This document shows positions 8,086 to 15,758 of a DNA stretch of 24,022 nucleotides, piece by piece (the first letter of the stretch is position 1; each line of letters starts with the position of its first letter). The notes under the pieces were generated by a model. It saw nothing but the letters and a program-made list of their open reading frames with translations, was not told the DNA's origin and made no database searches. The stretch is from an uncultured Blautia sp. (lineage in GTDB: Bacteria > Bacillota > Clostridia > Lachnospirales > Lachnospiraceae), in assembly GCF_937880195.1 (NCBI RefSeq), contig NZ_CALFLA010000123.1, positions 1 through 24,022 of the forward strand. The letters are read 5' to 3'. A program made the position numbers and the translations under genes.

Positions 8086-8117
8086 TTTCTTTTTAGCTCC
8101 CTTTGTTTTATATATTT

Positions 8118-8146
8118 AATATAACAGATAAATATGGATTTGTCAA
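8118..8146 (-). promoter_or_regulatory. Strong sigma-A promoter of the small RNA
   Basis: Read on the minus strand: TTGACA (complement of 8141-8146), a 17-base spacer, then TATATT (complement of 8118-8123). The -35 is fully consensus and the spacing optimal. The surrounding sequence is very AT-rich. It points away from enolase. The rest of 8147-8331 holds no feature I can support; a lone TATGAT at 8261 might be the enolase -10 but has no good -35. Confidence 0.8.
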
Positions 8147-8344
8147 CAATAAAATGAAAAATAAAAGAAGAAAAAATAAATATAAAGCAAAAATAGTTTT
8201 ATATAACGTGAATAATCTGAAAATACTAAGGGAAAAATAGGAAGTTATAAAAAGAAGAAGTATGATACAGGTAGTTTGTTTTCCTGTGAATAGAATAAGA
8301 ATTTCAGGAGAACCTAAGATTATCAAGTCATAGGAGGTAAAAAT

Positions 8345-9682
8345 ATGTTGCGGTATTTGCCTGTACGAAAGGTTCATGCAAGACAGATTTTGGATTCCAG
8401 GGGAAATCCCACTGTTGAGGTGGAGGTAACGGCCGGAGAAGGGATTGTAGGAATCCATGGATATACGGCAAGGGCAATGGTTCCTTCCGGCGCATCAACA
8501 GGACGGTTTGAAGCTGTGGAGCTGCGGGACGGAGAAAAAGAGGAATATCTGGGCCTTGGAGTGGAAAAGGCAGTAAATAATGTAAATACAAAACTGGCAG
8601 AAGCCATTCTTGGAGAAAATGCGCTGGATCAGGCTAATATAGACAGGCTTTTGACAGAAGCAGACGGAACAGAAAACAAAGAAAGCATAGGAGCAAACGC
8701 AATTCTCGGAGTGTCCATGGCAGTGGCAAGAGCGGCGGCCAAAGCCCTTCGGATTCCTTTGTATCAGTATCTTGGAGGCTGCCATACAAGAAATCTTCCT
8801 GTACCTATGATGAATATTTTAAACGGTGGAAAACATGCAGACAATTCAGTAGATCTGCAGGAGTTTATGATCATGCCATCCGGCGCAAAAAGTTTTTCCG
8901 AGGGTCTTCGGATGTGCGTGGAAATCTATCAGTTTTTGAAAATTCTTTTAAAGAAAAAAGGATTATCCACAGCCGTAGGGGATGAAGGCGGCTTTGCGCC
9001 TGACCTGAAAGACTCAGAGGAAGTTCTTTCGCTGATTATGGAGGCAGTGGAAAAAGCAGGCTATGAACCGGGAAAGCAGGTTGTGATCGCTATTGATGCG
9101 GCGGCCAGCGAGCTTTATGATAAAGAAAAAGGCGTATATTATTTTCCGGGAGAAAGCCGGATGAAGGGTGAGGAAATCTGCCGCGATTCCCAGGAAATGA
9201 TTTCTTATTATGAAAGACTGACCGCAGAGTTTCCTATTGTGTCTATTGAAGACGGACTGGAGGAAGACGACTGGGAAGGATGGAAAAATCTTACAGAAAG
9301 CATGGGAGATAAAATCCAGCTTGTAGGAGACGATCTGTTTGTTACAAATAAGAAGCGCCTTGCCTGTGGAATCCGTATGGGAACGGCTAACGCAATTCTT
9401 GTAAAGGTAAATCAGATCGGAACTTTAAGCGAAGCGCTGGACGCAGTGGAAATGGCTCAGAAAAACGGATACAGAGCAGTGATCTCTCACAGATCAGGGG
9501 AAACAGAGGACTCCTTTATTGCTGATCTGGCCGTTGCCACAGGGGCATGCCAGATCAAAACAGGAGCGCCCTGCCGTTCAGACAGGAACGCCAAGTACAA
9601 CCAGCTTATCAGGATCGAAGAAAAACTGGGAGAACAGGCTGTTTACGAAAATCCTTTTGGAGATAATTATTTCAGGGTGTAG
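8345..9682 (+). CDS. eno: Enolase (phosphopyruvate hydratase)
   Basis: A 445-residue enolase interconverting 2-phosphoglycerate and phosphoenolpyruvate in glycolysis. AGGAGG is at 8332-8337, seven bases before the ATG. The active-site set is complete: SGAST loop, His164 (GGKHADN), Glu173 (QEFMI), Glu214 (GDEGG), metal ligands Asp251, Glu302 (SIEDG) and the GDD at 328-330, catalytic Lys354 (LVKVNQ) and Lys405 (QIKTG). It is somewhat longer than the usual ~430 residues and diverges at normally conserved spots: [17 protein letters not shown] near the start, and [17 protein letters not shown] where most enolases have ATNAGQIKTGAPSRTDR. It stands apart from other glycolytic genes. Its 3' end overlaps the convergent membrane-protein gene by 16 bases. 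It could be the sole enolase or a second copy. Confidence 0.95.
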   Translation: MLRYLPVRKVHARQILDSRGNPTVEVEVTAGEGIVGIHGYTARAMVPSGASTGRFEAVELRDGEKEEYLGLGVEKAVNNVNTKLAEAILGENALDQANIDRLLTEADGTENKESIGANAILGVSMAVARAAAKALRIPLYQYLGGCHTRNLPVPMMNILNGGKHADNSVDLQEFMIMPSGAKSFSEGLRMCVEIYQFLKILLKKKGLSTAVGDEGGFAPDLKDSEEVLSLIMEAVEKAGYEPGKQVVIAIDAAASELYDKEKGVYYFPGESRMKGEEICRDSQEMISYYERLTAEFPIVSIEDGLEEDDWEGWKNLTESMGDKIQLVGDDLFVTNKKRLACGIRMGTANAILVKVNQIGTLSEALDAVEMAQKNGYRAVISHRSGETEDSFIADLAVATGACQIKTGAPCRSDRNAKYNQLIRIEEKLGEQAVYENPFGDNYFRV

Positions 9683-11652
9683 TATTCAAGAACTGAACCC
9701 TTAAATTCAAAGGTCTGAGCTACCTGGTAGGTATCTGTAAGCCAGGAGCTCTTTTCTTTGGAACTGTATTTTTTTAGATGGGTAACACTTGACTCTCCGG
9801 CAAAAAAAGCAGGGAGCTGTTTGGATTTAATATCGTCTATAATATAATCTCCCACTTCGGGGCGCAGGGAAAGGTCAGGGAGATCCAGGGTATAGCAGTT
9901 GGTATCCCAGCGAAGAACTGAATAGATTTCAGGAACGCCGATGCCAAAGCCGTAAGTGTTTGGAGGAACGTTTGCTGCAATGTGGGCAGCAAAATCTGTG
10001 AACTCCTGTTTGTTATGAAGCTCTTCCCGAGCGTGTGTGTTTTCTCCGTAAAGGACTACGGTTCCGGTACATAAGGTCATAAGAACCAGAAGAGCCATTG
10101 CTGTAAATGCGCCGCGGAAAACATCCGTTCCGCTGAAGGAATCCAGCTTCTTTATATGGAAGGTGCGGAAGGTTTCCAGTCCGGTTTCTGCCATCATACA
10201 GAGAAGGAGAACAGCCGGAAGGTGGATGATCTCCAGATTATGGTAGGCGGCCCGGTTAATAAAGTATGTGATCTGTCCCAGAGAGAGAACTGCTGTGGCA
10301 AAAGCATAGCAGGCAGGAAGAACAGCGCTTTCCGATTCTTCCTGTTTATGGAGAAACCACATATGGGAGATTCCCCAGGCGCAGGCAAGGAAAAAGAGGG
10401 CGACGATCACCATATAGGCGCTGGGAAACTTAGGAAGATCCACCCGAAGAAGATCATCCATATAGGAGGATTGAAGAAGAGGGAAAAGAAATTCCTTGAT
10501 TCCCATAATCTGTCCTCCGCTTGCAATGTTGTAGAGTTCTACCACTCCCCATGCGCCAAGAAAACTTAAAATAATACCTGCAATATGAGAAATACCTGTT
10601 CGTATTATGGACATTATTTGATTCTTTTTTAAACACAGGCTTCTGAGGATCCAGAATCCGGCCCAGGCAGCGGCGCAGAAAAGTCCGCTTTCCGTATTCC
10701 ATAAAATCCCAACAAAAGCTAGTATATAACCAAGAATACAGGTAAGCCGATTTAGCTTTTTATACCGCAGGCAAAAAGCCATATAACAGAGCATCAGGCT
10801 CATAAACAGAACTCTGTGAGGCCAGAGCTGCCAGTAAATAGCGTTTCGCATGGCAAGAACCGGGAAGGATATGGCAACAGCTCCCAGAATCCGCAGAAGA
10901 TTATTTTTTACCATAAGATGAAGGGCGACAAAAATTGCAAGGAAGGTCAGCGCCCCTGCCAGGGAGTTGAGAAGGATAAAATCAATATGATCCCCTCCAA
11001 GAAGTTTCATCGGAAGCTTGTACAGGATTCCGTAATGACCGTAAATGCTAGTAGTGTATTCCGTATAGGGACTGCCGTGAAGTACGTTATATATGGAGTT
11101 AAAATAAGCGTTCATATGGAGACGATCCGCTCCGTTTCTCAAAAAGACCTCCGGCGTATAAAAGTTATATCCGATCAGAGCAGTAAGCGTTCCATATAAT
11201 GCGAAAAGTCCCCAGGAGCTTGCGGAGATCTTGCTTTTTCTTACAAAGGAGAGAAAAAAGACTCCTTCTGCAATAAGGGCAAAAGCCACAAGCCAAAAAG
11301 GCAGGATCTGCCAGATATACCGGGAGGAAACGGAACCATAGACTTCAGTTTCCAGCTGGAACATACGGACCAGGAACAGGAGATTCGCAATAAAAAGAAA
11401 AATACTGGCTCCCAAAGCTGCTTTTGGTTTTTGAAATAAGCAAGGCTTGTCCCTTCCTGTAAGAAACAGCGAAATCAGAAGGTAGGAGATGCAAAATAGA
11501 ATAACTGTCATTGCATAAGTGAGAAGATTGATATTGCCTCTTGCACTGATCGCCGCCTGTACAGCCGGGATTTCAAAACAGCATATGGAAAATCCGGCGG
11601 AGATGAGAAGAGATACAAGAAAAGCCATAATCTTGTTTGTTGAAGTTTTCAT
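9667..11652 (-). CDS. Large polytopic membrane protein, possibly GT-C glycosyltransferase-like
   Basis: A 661-residue protein with about a dozen or more hydrophobic helices and a soluble C-terminal domain of about 130 residues (ending SVLEYYTLK). The start is placed at the ATG at 11652, giving MKTSTNK and using AAAGGATGG about eight bases upstream; the ATG at 11664 would leave almost no spacing. After the fourth or so helix comes [20 protein letters not shown] and then [10 protein letters not shown], resembling the G-x-PY...YG pattern in the first outer loop of GT-C glycosyltransferases that use polyprenyl-phosphate sugars. NTESG (around residue 300) follows a helix. I do not recognise the exact family. 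A transferase adding sugars to surface polymer or protein is an inference from topology and that motif. No neighbour on the same strand gives context. Confidence 0.7.
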   Translation of the reverse strand: MKTSTNKIMAFLVSLLISAGFSICCFEIPAVQAAISARGNINLLTYAMTVILFCISYLLISLFLTGRDKPCLFQKPKAALGASIFLFIANLLFLVRMFQLETEVYGSVSSRYIWQILPFWLVAFALIAEGVFFLSFVRKSKISASSWGLFALYGTLTALIGYNFYTPEVFLRNGADRLHMNAYFNSIYNVLHGSPYTEYTTSIYGHYGILYKLPMKLLGGDHIDFILLNSLAGALTFLAIFVALHLMVKNNLLRILGAVAISFPVLAMRNAIYWQLWPHRVLFMSLMLCYMAFCLRYKKLNRLTCILGYILAFVGILWNTESGLFCAAAWAGFWILRSLCLKKNQIMSIIRTGISHIAGIILSFLGAWGVVELYNIASGGQIMGIKEFLFPLLQSSYMDDLLRVDLPKFPSAYMVIVALFFLACAWGISHMWFLHKQEESESAVLPACYAFATAVLSLGQITYFINRAAYHNLEIIHLPAVLLLCMMAETGLETFRTFHIKKLDSFSGTDVFRGAFTAMALLVLMTLCTGTVVLYGENTHAREELHNKQEFTDFAAHIAANVPPNTYGFGIGVPEIYSVLRWDTNCYTLDLPDLSLRPEVGDYIIDDIKSKQLPAFFAGESSVTHLKKYSSKEKSSWLTDTYQVAQTFEFKGSVLEYYTLK

Positions 11653-11712
11653 GATACAGACCATCCTTTTATTTATAATTGAATCAGAAAAAGCAAAAGC
11701 CTTTTCTCATAT

Positions 11713-11741
11713 ATCTTCTACGAAAGGGCTGTGCTTGTCAA
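11713..11741 (-). promoter_or_regulatory. Possible promoter of the membrane-protein gene
   Basis: On the minus strand TTGACA (complement of 11736-11741) is followed after 17 bases by GAAGAT. The -35 is perfect but the -10 is weak, retaining only the A at position 2, the A at position 5 and the final T. It would be divergent from the secG promoter. Confidence 0.3.
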
Positions 11742-11761
11742 GGTTTTGGAAGAAAAAACTG

Positions 11762-11790
11762 TTGAAATCCAAAATGCCATGTGGTACAAT
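11762..11790 (+). promoter_or_regulatory. Sigma-A promoter of secG
   Basis: TTGAAA (11762-11767), a 17-base spacer and TACAAT (11785-11790) lie 31 bases before the secG ATG, with AGGAGG at 11806-11811 in between. Confidence 0.75.
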
Positions 11791-11821
11791 GAACATTAGT
11801 TGATTAGGAGGTGTAACCAAA

Positions 11822-12058
11822 ATGGAAATTTTAAGAATTATCCTTACGGTAATTTTCGCCATAGATTGTATTGCTCTTACCATTGTAGTGCTGATGCAGG
11901 AGGGCAAACAGCAGGGTCTTGGTACAATCGCCGGTGTGGCAGATACCTACTGGGGAAAGAACAAGGGTCGCTCCATGGAAGGCGGACTTGTAAAGGCTAC
12001 AACGCTTATGGCAGTGCTGTTCTTTGTTCTGGCCATTGTACTGAATATGAATTTCTAA
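11822..12058 (+). CDS. secG: Preprotein translocase subunit SecG
   Basis: A 78-residue protein with two hydrophobic helices (about 2-24 and 56-76). They are joined by a loop with LMQEGKQQGLGTIAG and the TYWGKNKGRSMEG stretch, the usual SecG pattern. SecG sits beside SecYE in the membrane and aids SecA-driven export. Length and topology are normal. AGGAGG precedes the ATG by ten bases. A strong terminator separates it from rnr, the gene that commonly follows secG in Firmicutes, so read-through or a second start would be needed for rnr. Confidence 0.93.
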   Translation: MEILRIILTVIFAIDCIALTIVVLMQEGKQQGLGTIAGVADTYWGKNKGRSMEGGLVKATTLMAVLFFVLAIVLNMNF

Positions 12059-12081
12059 GGATTACAGAAGGCAAAATGGAG

Positions 12082-12113
12082 ACACTCTTGTATATGAACA
12101 AGAGTGTTTTTTT
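12082..12113 (+). terminator. Terminator between secG and rnr
   Basis: ACACTCTTG (12082-12090) and CAAGAGTGT (12099-12107) form a perfect 9-bp stem with an eight-base loop, followed by a run of eight T residues (12106-12113). It may act as a partial attenuator, since I see no clear promoter in the 28 bases between it and rnr. Confidence 0.88.
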
Positions 12114-12141
12114 GCCTGTAAGAGAGAGAAAAGGAGATTAA

Positions 12142-14160
12142 GTGAGCAGAAAAAAAATCTGGGAAAAAAAGAAGAAGTTCCCAAAAGAAAATCATACAAT
12201 TAAGAAAAAAAATATCAAAAGCCTGCAGAAACTGGGACTGATCAGGGAAGGGGTTTTTATTGGAAATCCCAGAGGCTTCGGCTTCGTGGAAACAGGAGAG
12301 GAAGAAGAGGATATATTTATTCCTGCAGAAGGGGTAAATACAGCGCTTCACCAGGATAAGGTACAGGTGCTTTTGAAAAAAGACCAGAAACCCGGCAAAA
12401 GAAGAGAAGGAGCAGTTCTGAAGATTCTGGAAAGAGGAACCGTGGAGGTTGTGGGAACCTTTCAGCGGGAAGGGGATTATGGCTTTGTAGTCTGCGACAA
12501 TCAGAAGATATCTAAGGACATATATATTTCTCCAAAAAATTCTCAGGGAATCCGGGACGGTGAGAAGGTAGTTGCTACAATTTTGGATTACGGTTCTCAG
12601 AGAAAGAAACCTGAGGGGAAGATCGTCGAATCTCTGGGGAATATGCATGCTCCAGGAACAGACATCCTTGCCCTGGTAAAAAGCTTTAACATTCCGTCAG
12701 AATTTCCTGTTCGAGTGCAGAATCAGGCCATGCGTGTGCCGGATCATGTGCTGGAAGGGGATAGAAATGGAAGAACAGACCTTACAGATCTTGTGACTGT
12801 TACCATAGACGGAGAGGATGCAAAAGATCTGGACGACGCAGTATCTCTGACAAAGGAAAATGGGATCTATCATCTGGGAGTTCACATTGCTGATGTGAGC
12901 AACTATGTTCAGGGAGGCAGCGCCCTTGATAAAGAGGCGTTGAAGAGAGGGACAAGCGTATACCTGGCTGACCGTGTGATCCCTATGCTTCCAGAGCGGC
13001 TTTCCAATGGAATCTGCTCTTTGAATCAGGGCGTTGACCGTTTGACTTTAAGCTGTCTTATGGACATTGATGAAAAGGGAAATGTGGTGGATCACAAAAT
13101 CACAGAAAGTATTATCCGGGTGGACAGACGCATGAGCTATGAGCAGGTGCGCTGTATTCTGGAGGACGGCGATACAGAAACAAAAAGGGAACATGAAGAG
13201 TTTGTTCCTATGTTTTTCCTGATGAAGGAGCTTTCCGTGCTTTTAAGAAGCTGTCGTCACCACAGAGGATCTGTTAATTTTGATTTTCCAGAAAGCAAGA
13301 TCATTCTCAACGGCGCAGGACGGGCCATTGACGTAAAACCATATGAAACAAGTGTGGCAACAGAGATCATTGAAGATTTTATGCTCCTTGCCAATGAAAC
13401 TGTGGCAAAGGAATACTGCAAGGGGGAATACCCTTTTGTATACCGCACTCATGAAAATCCAGATCCAGAAAAGGTGGAGGAGCTTTTGACCCTTCTTCAT
13501 CATCAGGGGATCCAGGTGCGTAAGTCAGGACAGGAGATTACGCCAAAGGAAATTCAAGAGATCCTGGAAAGCATCCAGGGACTTCCAAATGAACCTATGA
13601 TCAGCCGCATGACTTTACGCACTATGAAGCAGGCCAGGTATACCACAGAGTGCAGCGGACATTTTGGACTGGCGGCAAGATATTACTGTCATTTTACCTC
13701 CCCGATCAGAAGATATCCAGATCTGCAGATCCACAGGATCATAAGGGATAATCTAAGGGGACGTCTCCAGAGAGAAGGGAAGACAGAGCATTACAGAGAG
13801 ATCCTTGAGGAAGTGGCTCTTCAGTCAAGCGTCTGTGAAAGAAGGGCTCAGGAGGCAGAACGGGAATCTGACAGAATGAAAAAAGCAGAGTATATGTCCT
13901 ACCATCTGGGCGAGGAGTTTGAGGGGATCATTTCCGGTGTTACTGGATATGGGCTTTATGTGGAGCTTCCAAATACGGTAGAAGGTCTGGTTCATATTAC
14001 ATGCCTTAAAGATGATTATTATGAATACGACCAGGAGGCCTTTGAGCTGAGAGGACAGGTGACAAAAAAGGTTTACCATCTGGGACAGAAAATAAAAGTC
14101 CGTGTGGCTGACGCAGACGCCATGAAGCGGTCTGTGGATTTTACCCTTGTAGAAGAGTAA
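12142..14160 (+). CDS. rnr: Ribonuclease R (3'-5' exoribonuclease)
   Basis: A 672-residue RNase II/R family enzyme degrading structured RNA, including tagged mRNA in trans-translation. The start is GTG at 12142: AAGGAG lies upstream and an in-frame TAA directly precedes it, so no earlier start is possible. A short basic N-terminus leads into cold-shock/OB folds (about 35-190). The RNB catalytic domain has Asp226, Asp229, Asp231 and Asp232 (GEDAKDLDDAVSL), then HIADVSNYV and HFTSPIRRYPDLQIHR. An S1 domain spans about 590-672. It lacks the N-terminal winged helix of Bacillus RNase R and the long lysine-rich tail, so it is short for the family. smpB follows after six bases, and the two products cooperate in ribosome rescue. 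Confidence 0.95.
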   Translation: MSRKKIWEKKKKFPKENHTIKKKNIKSLQKLGLIREGVFIGNPRGFGFVETGEEEEDIFIPAEGVNTALHQDKVQVLLKKDQKPGKRREGAVLKILERGTVEVVGTFQREGDYGFVVCDNQKISKDIYISPKNSQGIRDGEKVVATILDYGSQRKKPEGKIVESLGNMHAPGTDILALVKSFNIPSEFPVRVQNQAMRVPDHVLEGDRNGRTDLTDLVTVTIDGEDAKDLDDAVSLTKENGIYHLGVHIADVSNYVQGGSALDKEALKRGTSVYLADRVIPMLPERLSNGICSLNQGVDRLTLSCLMDIDEKGNVVDHKITESIIRVDRRMSYEQVRCILEDGDTETKREHEEFVPMFFLMKELSVLLRSCRHHRGSVNFDFPESKIILNGAGRAIDVKPYETSVATEIIEDFMLLANETVAKEYCKGEYPFVYRTHENPDPEKVEELLTLLHHQGIQVRKSGQEITPKEIQEILESIQGLPNEPMISRMTLRTMKQARYTTECSGHFGLAARYYCHFTSPIRRYPDLQIHRIIRDNLRGRLQREGKTEHYREILEEVALQSSVCERRAQEAERESDRMKKAEYMSYHLGEEFEGIISGVTGYGLYVELPNTVEGLVHITCLKDDYYEYDQEAFELRGQVTKKVYHLGQKIKVRVADADAMKRSVDFTLVEE

Positions 14161-14165
14161 GGAGG
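14159..14165 (+). promoter_or_regulatory. Ribosome binding site deciding the smpB start
   Basis: AAGGAGG overlaps the rnr stop codon. The ATG at 14167 is one base away, too close to be used; the ATG at 14173 is seven bases away and gives the family-typical MAKKQGI start. Confidence 0.8.
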
Positions 14166-14172
14166 AATGGCA

Positions 14173-14643
14173 ATGGCGAAGAAGCAGGGAATCAGGCTGA
14201 TTGCAAATAATAAAAAAGCCTTTCACGATTATTTTATTGAAGAAACCTATGAAGCGGGTATTTCCCTTGCAGGCACAGAGGTAAAGTCTCTGCGTATGGG
14301 GAAATGCAGTATTAAGGAGTCTTTTGTCCGTGTGGAGCGGGGAGAAGTTTATATTTACGGAATGCACATCAGCCCTTATGAAAAAGGAAATATTTTTAAT
14401 AAAGATCCTCTCCGTGTGAGAAAACTTCTTCTTCATCGGTATGAGATCAATAAAATAGAAGCAAAACTAAAAGAAAAAGGACTGACCCTTGTACCTCTGA
14501 AAGTGTATTTTAAGGACAGTCTTGTTAAGGTTGAGATCGGAACAGCCCGGGGAAAGAAATTATACGATAAACGTCAGGATATTGCCAAAAAGGATCAGAG
14601 ACGGGAAGCGGAGAGAGATTTTAAGGTGAAGAATCTCTATTGA
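14173..14643 (+). CDS. smpB: SsrA-binding protein SmpB
   Basis: A 156-residue protein that binds tmRNA and brings it to stalled ribosomes. Family motifs are intact: [18 protein letters not shown] at the N-terminus, GTEVKSLR, then [19 protein letters not shown], and [15 protein letters not shown] near the end of the beta-barrel. The C-terminal tail is basic ([10 protein letters not shown]) and inserts into the ribosomal mRNA channel in known SmpBs. The start at 14173 is chosen by spacing from AAGGAGG. It is translationally close to rnr. No tmRNA gene is visible in the 129 bases downstream or elsewhere in the window. Confidence 0.96.
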   Translation: MAKKQGIRLIANNKKAFHDYFIEETYEAGISLAGTEVKSLRMGKCSIKESFVRVERGEVYIYGMHISPYEKGNIFNKDPLRVRKLLLHRYEINKIEAKLKEKGLTLVPLKVYFKDSLVKVEIGTARGKKLYDKRQDIAKKDQRREAERDFKVKNLY

Positions 14644-14688
14644 TTTTTTGCATAAGTCTAAAAATTGTGTGAATTTATTGGACATTGG

Positions 14689-14716
14689 TTGACAAGAATG
14701 CGATACTAAGTATAAT
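14689..14716 (+). promoter_or_regulatory. Consensus sigma-A promoter of the lipoprotein/pyrH unit
   Basis: TTGACA (14689-14694) and TATAAT (14711-14716) are both perfect consensus hexamers with a 16-base spacer, one base shorter than optimal. It lies between smpB and the lipoprotein gene and may drive transcription through to 22439, because no clear terminator is seen before that point. Confidence 0.85.
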
Positions 14717-14748
14717 TATATTAATGAAACTATGTTCAAATATTTCCA

Positions 14749-14776
14749 TCATATGAATGGGAGGTTTATCATATGA
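14749..14776 (+). promoter_or_regulatory. Hairpin enclosing the lipoprotein RBS and start codon
   Basis: The palindrome TCATATGA occurs at 14749-14756 and again at 14769-14776, so the two copies can pair as an 8-bp stem. The 12-base loop contains the GGGAGG ribosome binding site (14759-14764), and the ATG at 14773 sits in the stem. This could modulate translation. The stem is A/U-rich and weak, so a role is speculative. Confidence 0.35.
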
Positions 14777-15720
14777 AAAAAAGATATCTGATATTAGCAG
14801 GACTACTGGCAGTAACGGTTATGGCCGCGGCAGGATGCGGTAAGGAGAAAGAGGACAAGGCTGTTCAGCAGCAGGTGCAGGCAACTCCTACCCAGGCCCC
14901 GGAACCTACCAAGGAAGCCGAGCTTGTAGATATGCAGGTAACAAAAGAAAAGAATGTAATCGGAAAGAAGTCCGAAACAGCTTCTAAGGTAACGATCATC
15001 AATAAAACAGGGAATGAAGTCGGAGATATTTACATCCGTCAGCATCCTTCAGATGACGAGGATGATGAGGACGACTGGGGAGAGGAACTGATCAATGGCG
15101 CTTTTACCCTTAAGAATGGAGACCAGGCAGTTTACTATTTTGACAAGCCCTCTTCATCAGGAATCACCTACGATATCCGAATTACCTATACGGATGAAGA
15201 CAAGAATGAATGCTTTTTCCGCGATCTGCCTCTGGCAACTATGAAGCAGATCACCCTGCGCATGAATGGGACAGGAGAGGATTCCTTCCCTTATGCCACT
15301 TATATGACGTCCACAGGTACGAAGGAGTTTTCTACTTTGAATGAAGTCAAGAAGCGTCTGGGTCTTATAGACGATGATTCTGATGAGGATGAAGACAGCG
15401 AAGATACAGAGACAACAGAGCCGACAGAAACTCCTGATCCTACAGCGGAGCCTGAGCCGACTCAGGCTCCGGCTCCTACAGAAACACCGGATGATGGATC
15501 AGGCGATACCAGCACCCCTACAGACGATACCATTGATGCGGCTGAAGGCTATATCGGTCAGTCCATGGATGCGCTGATCGGCAGTCTGGGATCCCCTCAG
15601 TATGATGAATACGAGGAAGAACCGGATACCGGAAAGACAGGCTATCATTATTATTCCAACTTTACCGTATCAACTACCATTGATGAGAATGGAAATGAGA
15701 TTGTTACCGGAATCTGGTAA
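14773..15720 (+). CDS. Acidic lipoprotein of unknown function
   Basis: A 315-residue lipoprotein: signal peptide MKKRYLILAGLLAVTVMAAA with lipobox AAGC, lipidated at Cys22. A Pro/Thr/Glu tether (TPTQAPEPT) leads to a beta-rich domain (about 50-190) with a very acidic patch, DDEDDEDDWGEE, near 95. A second Asp/Glu and Pro/Thr linker covers about 200-255. The last 60 residues begin YIGQSMDALIGSLGSPQYDE, a pattern loosely like BamE/SmpA-type small lipoprotein domains (G-x-S...LG-x-P). I do not recognise the family. It has a consensus promoter and lies 38 bases upstream of pyrH, the position rpsB-tsf occupies in many Firmicutes. Surface attachment is well supported; function is not. Confidence 0.85.
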   Translation: MKKRYLILAGLLAVTVMAAAGCGKEKEDKAVQQQVQATPTQAPEPTKEAELVDMQVTKEKNVIGKKSETASKVTIINKTGNEVGDIYIRQHPSDDEDDEDDWGEELINGAFTLKNGDQAVYYFDKPSSSGITYDIRITYTDEDKNECFFRDLPLATMKQITLRMNGTGEDSFPYATYMTSTGTKEFSTLNEVKKRLGLIDDDSDEDEDSEDTETTEPTETPDPTAEPEPTQAPAPTETPDDGSGDTSTPTDDTIDAAEGYIGQSMDALIGSLGSPQYDEYEEEPDTGKTGYHYYSNFTVSTTIDENGNEIVTGIW

Positions 15721-15758
15721 AACTCTTTTATGAAATCTAAAGAGAAAGGAAAGAAGCT

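Larger units (their letters stand above)
7847..8111 (-). ncRNA. Candidate small RNA with four repeated hairpin-like units
   Basis: This stretch has no credible protein gene but is a full transcription unit on the minus strand. A consensus promoter (8118-8146) predicts a start near 8111, and an intrinsic terminator ends at about 7847, giving an RNA of roughly 265 nt. Inside are three units carrying GACCACC and a fourth, degenerate one (GGACAACGA). Each is preceded by an SD-like AAAGGAG, AAGGAGG or AAGGAAGG. Units 1 and 2 fold as loops closed by GTGAG/CTCAC and GAGGTA/TACCTC; unit 3 is closed by GGAA/TTCC and holds CGG-ACCA-CCG. I do not recognise it as 6S, tmRNA, SRP RNA, RNase P, T-box or a known riboswitch. 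No gene follows on that strand, which argues for a free-standing RNA. Promoter and terminator are seen directly; function is unknown. Confidence 0.6.

Noticed and set aside
14167..14643. smpB starting at the ATG at 14167
   Set aside because: That ATG is one base from the Shine-Dalgarno sequence; the ATG at 14173 has proper spacing and matches the family start.
14644..14772. A tmRNA (ssrA) gene after smpB
   Set aside because: The gap is only 129 bases, AT-rich, filled by a promoter and RBS, and shows no tRNA-like ends or tag sequence.
15723..15744. CTCTTT/AAAGAG inverted repeat between the lipoprotein gene and pyrH as a terminator
   Set aside because: A six-pair A/U-rich stem with no U-run is unlikely to stop transcription.
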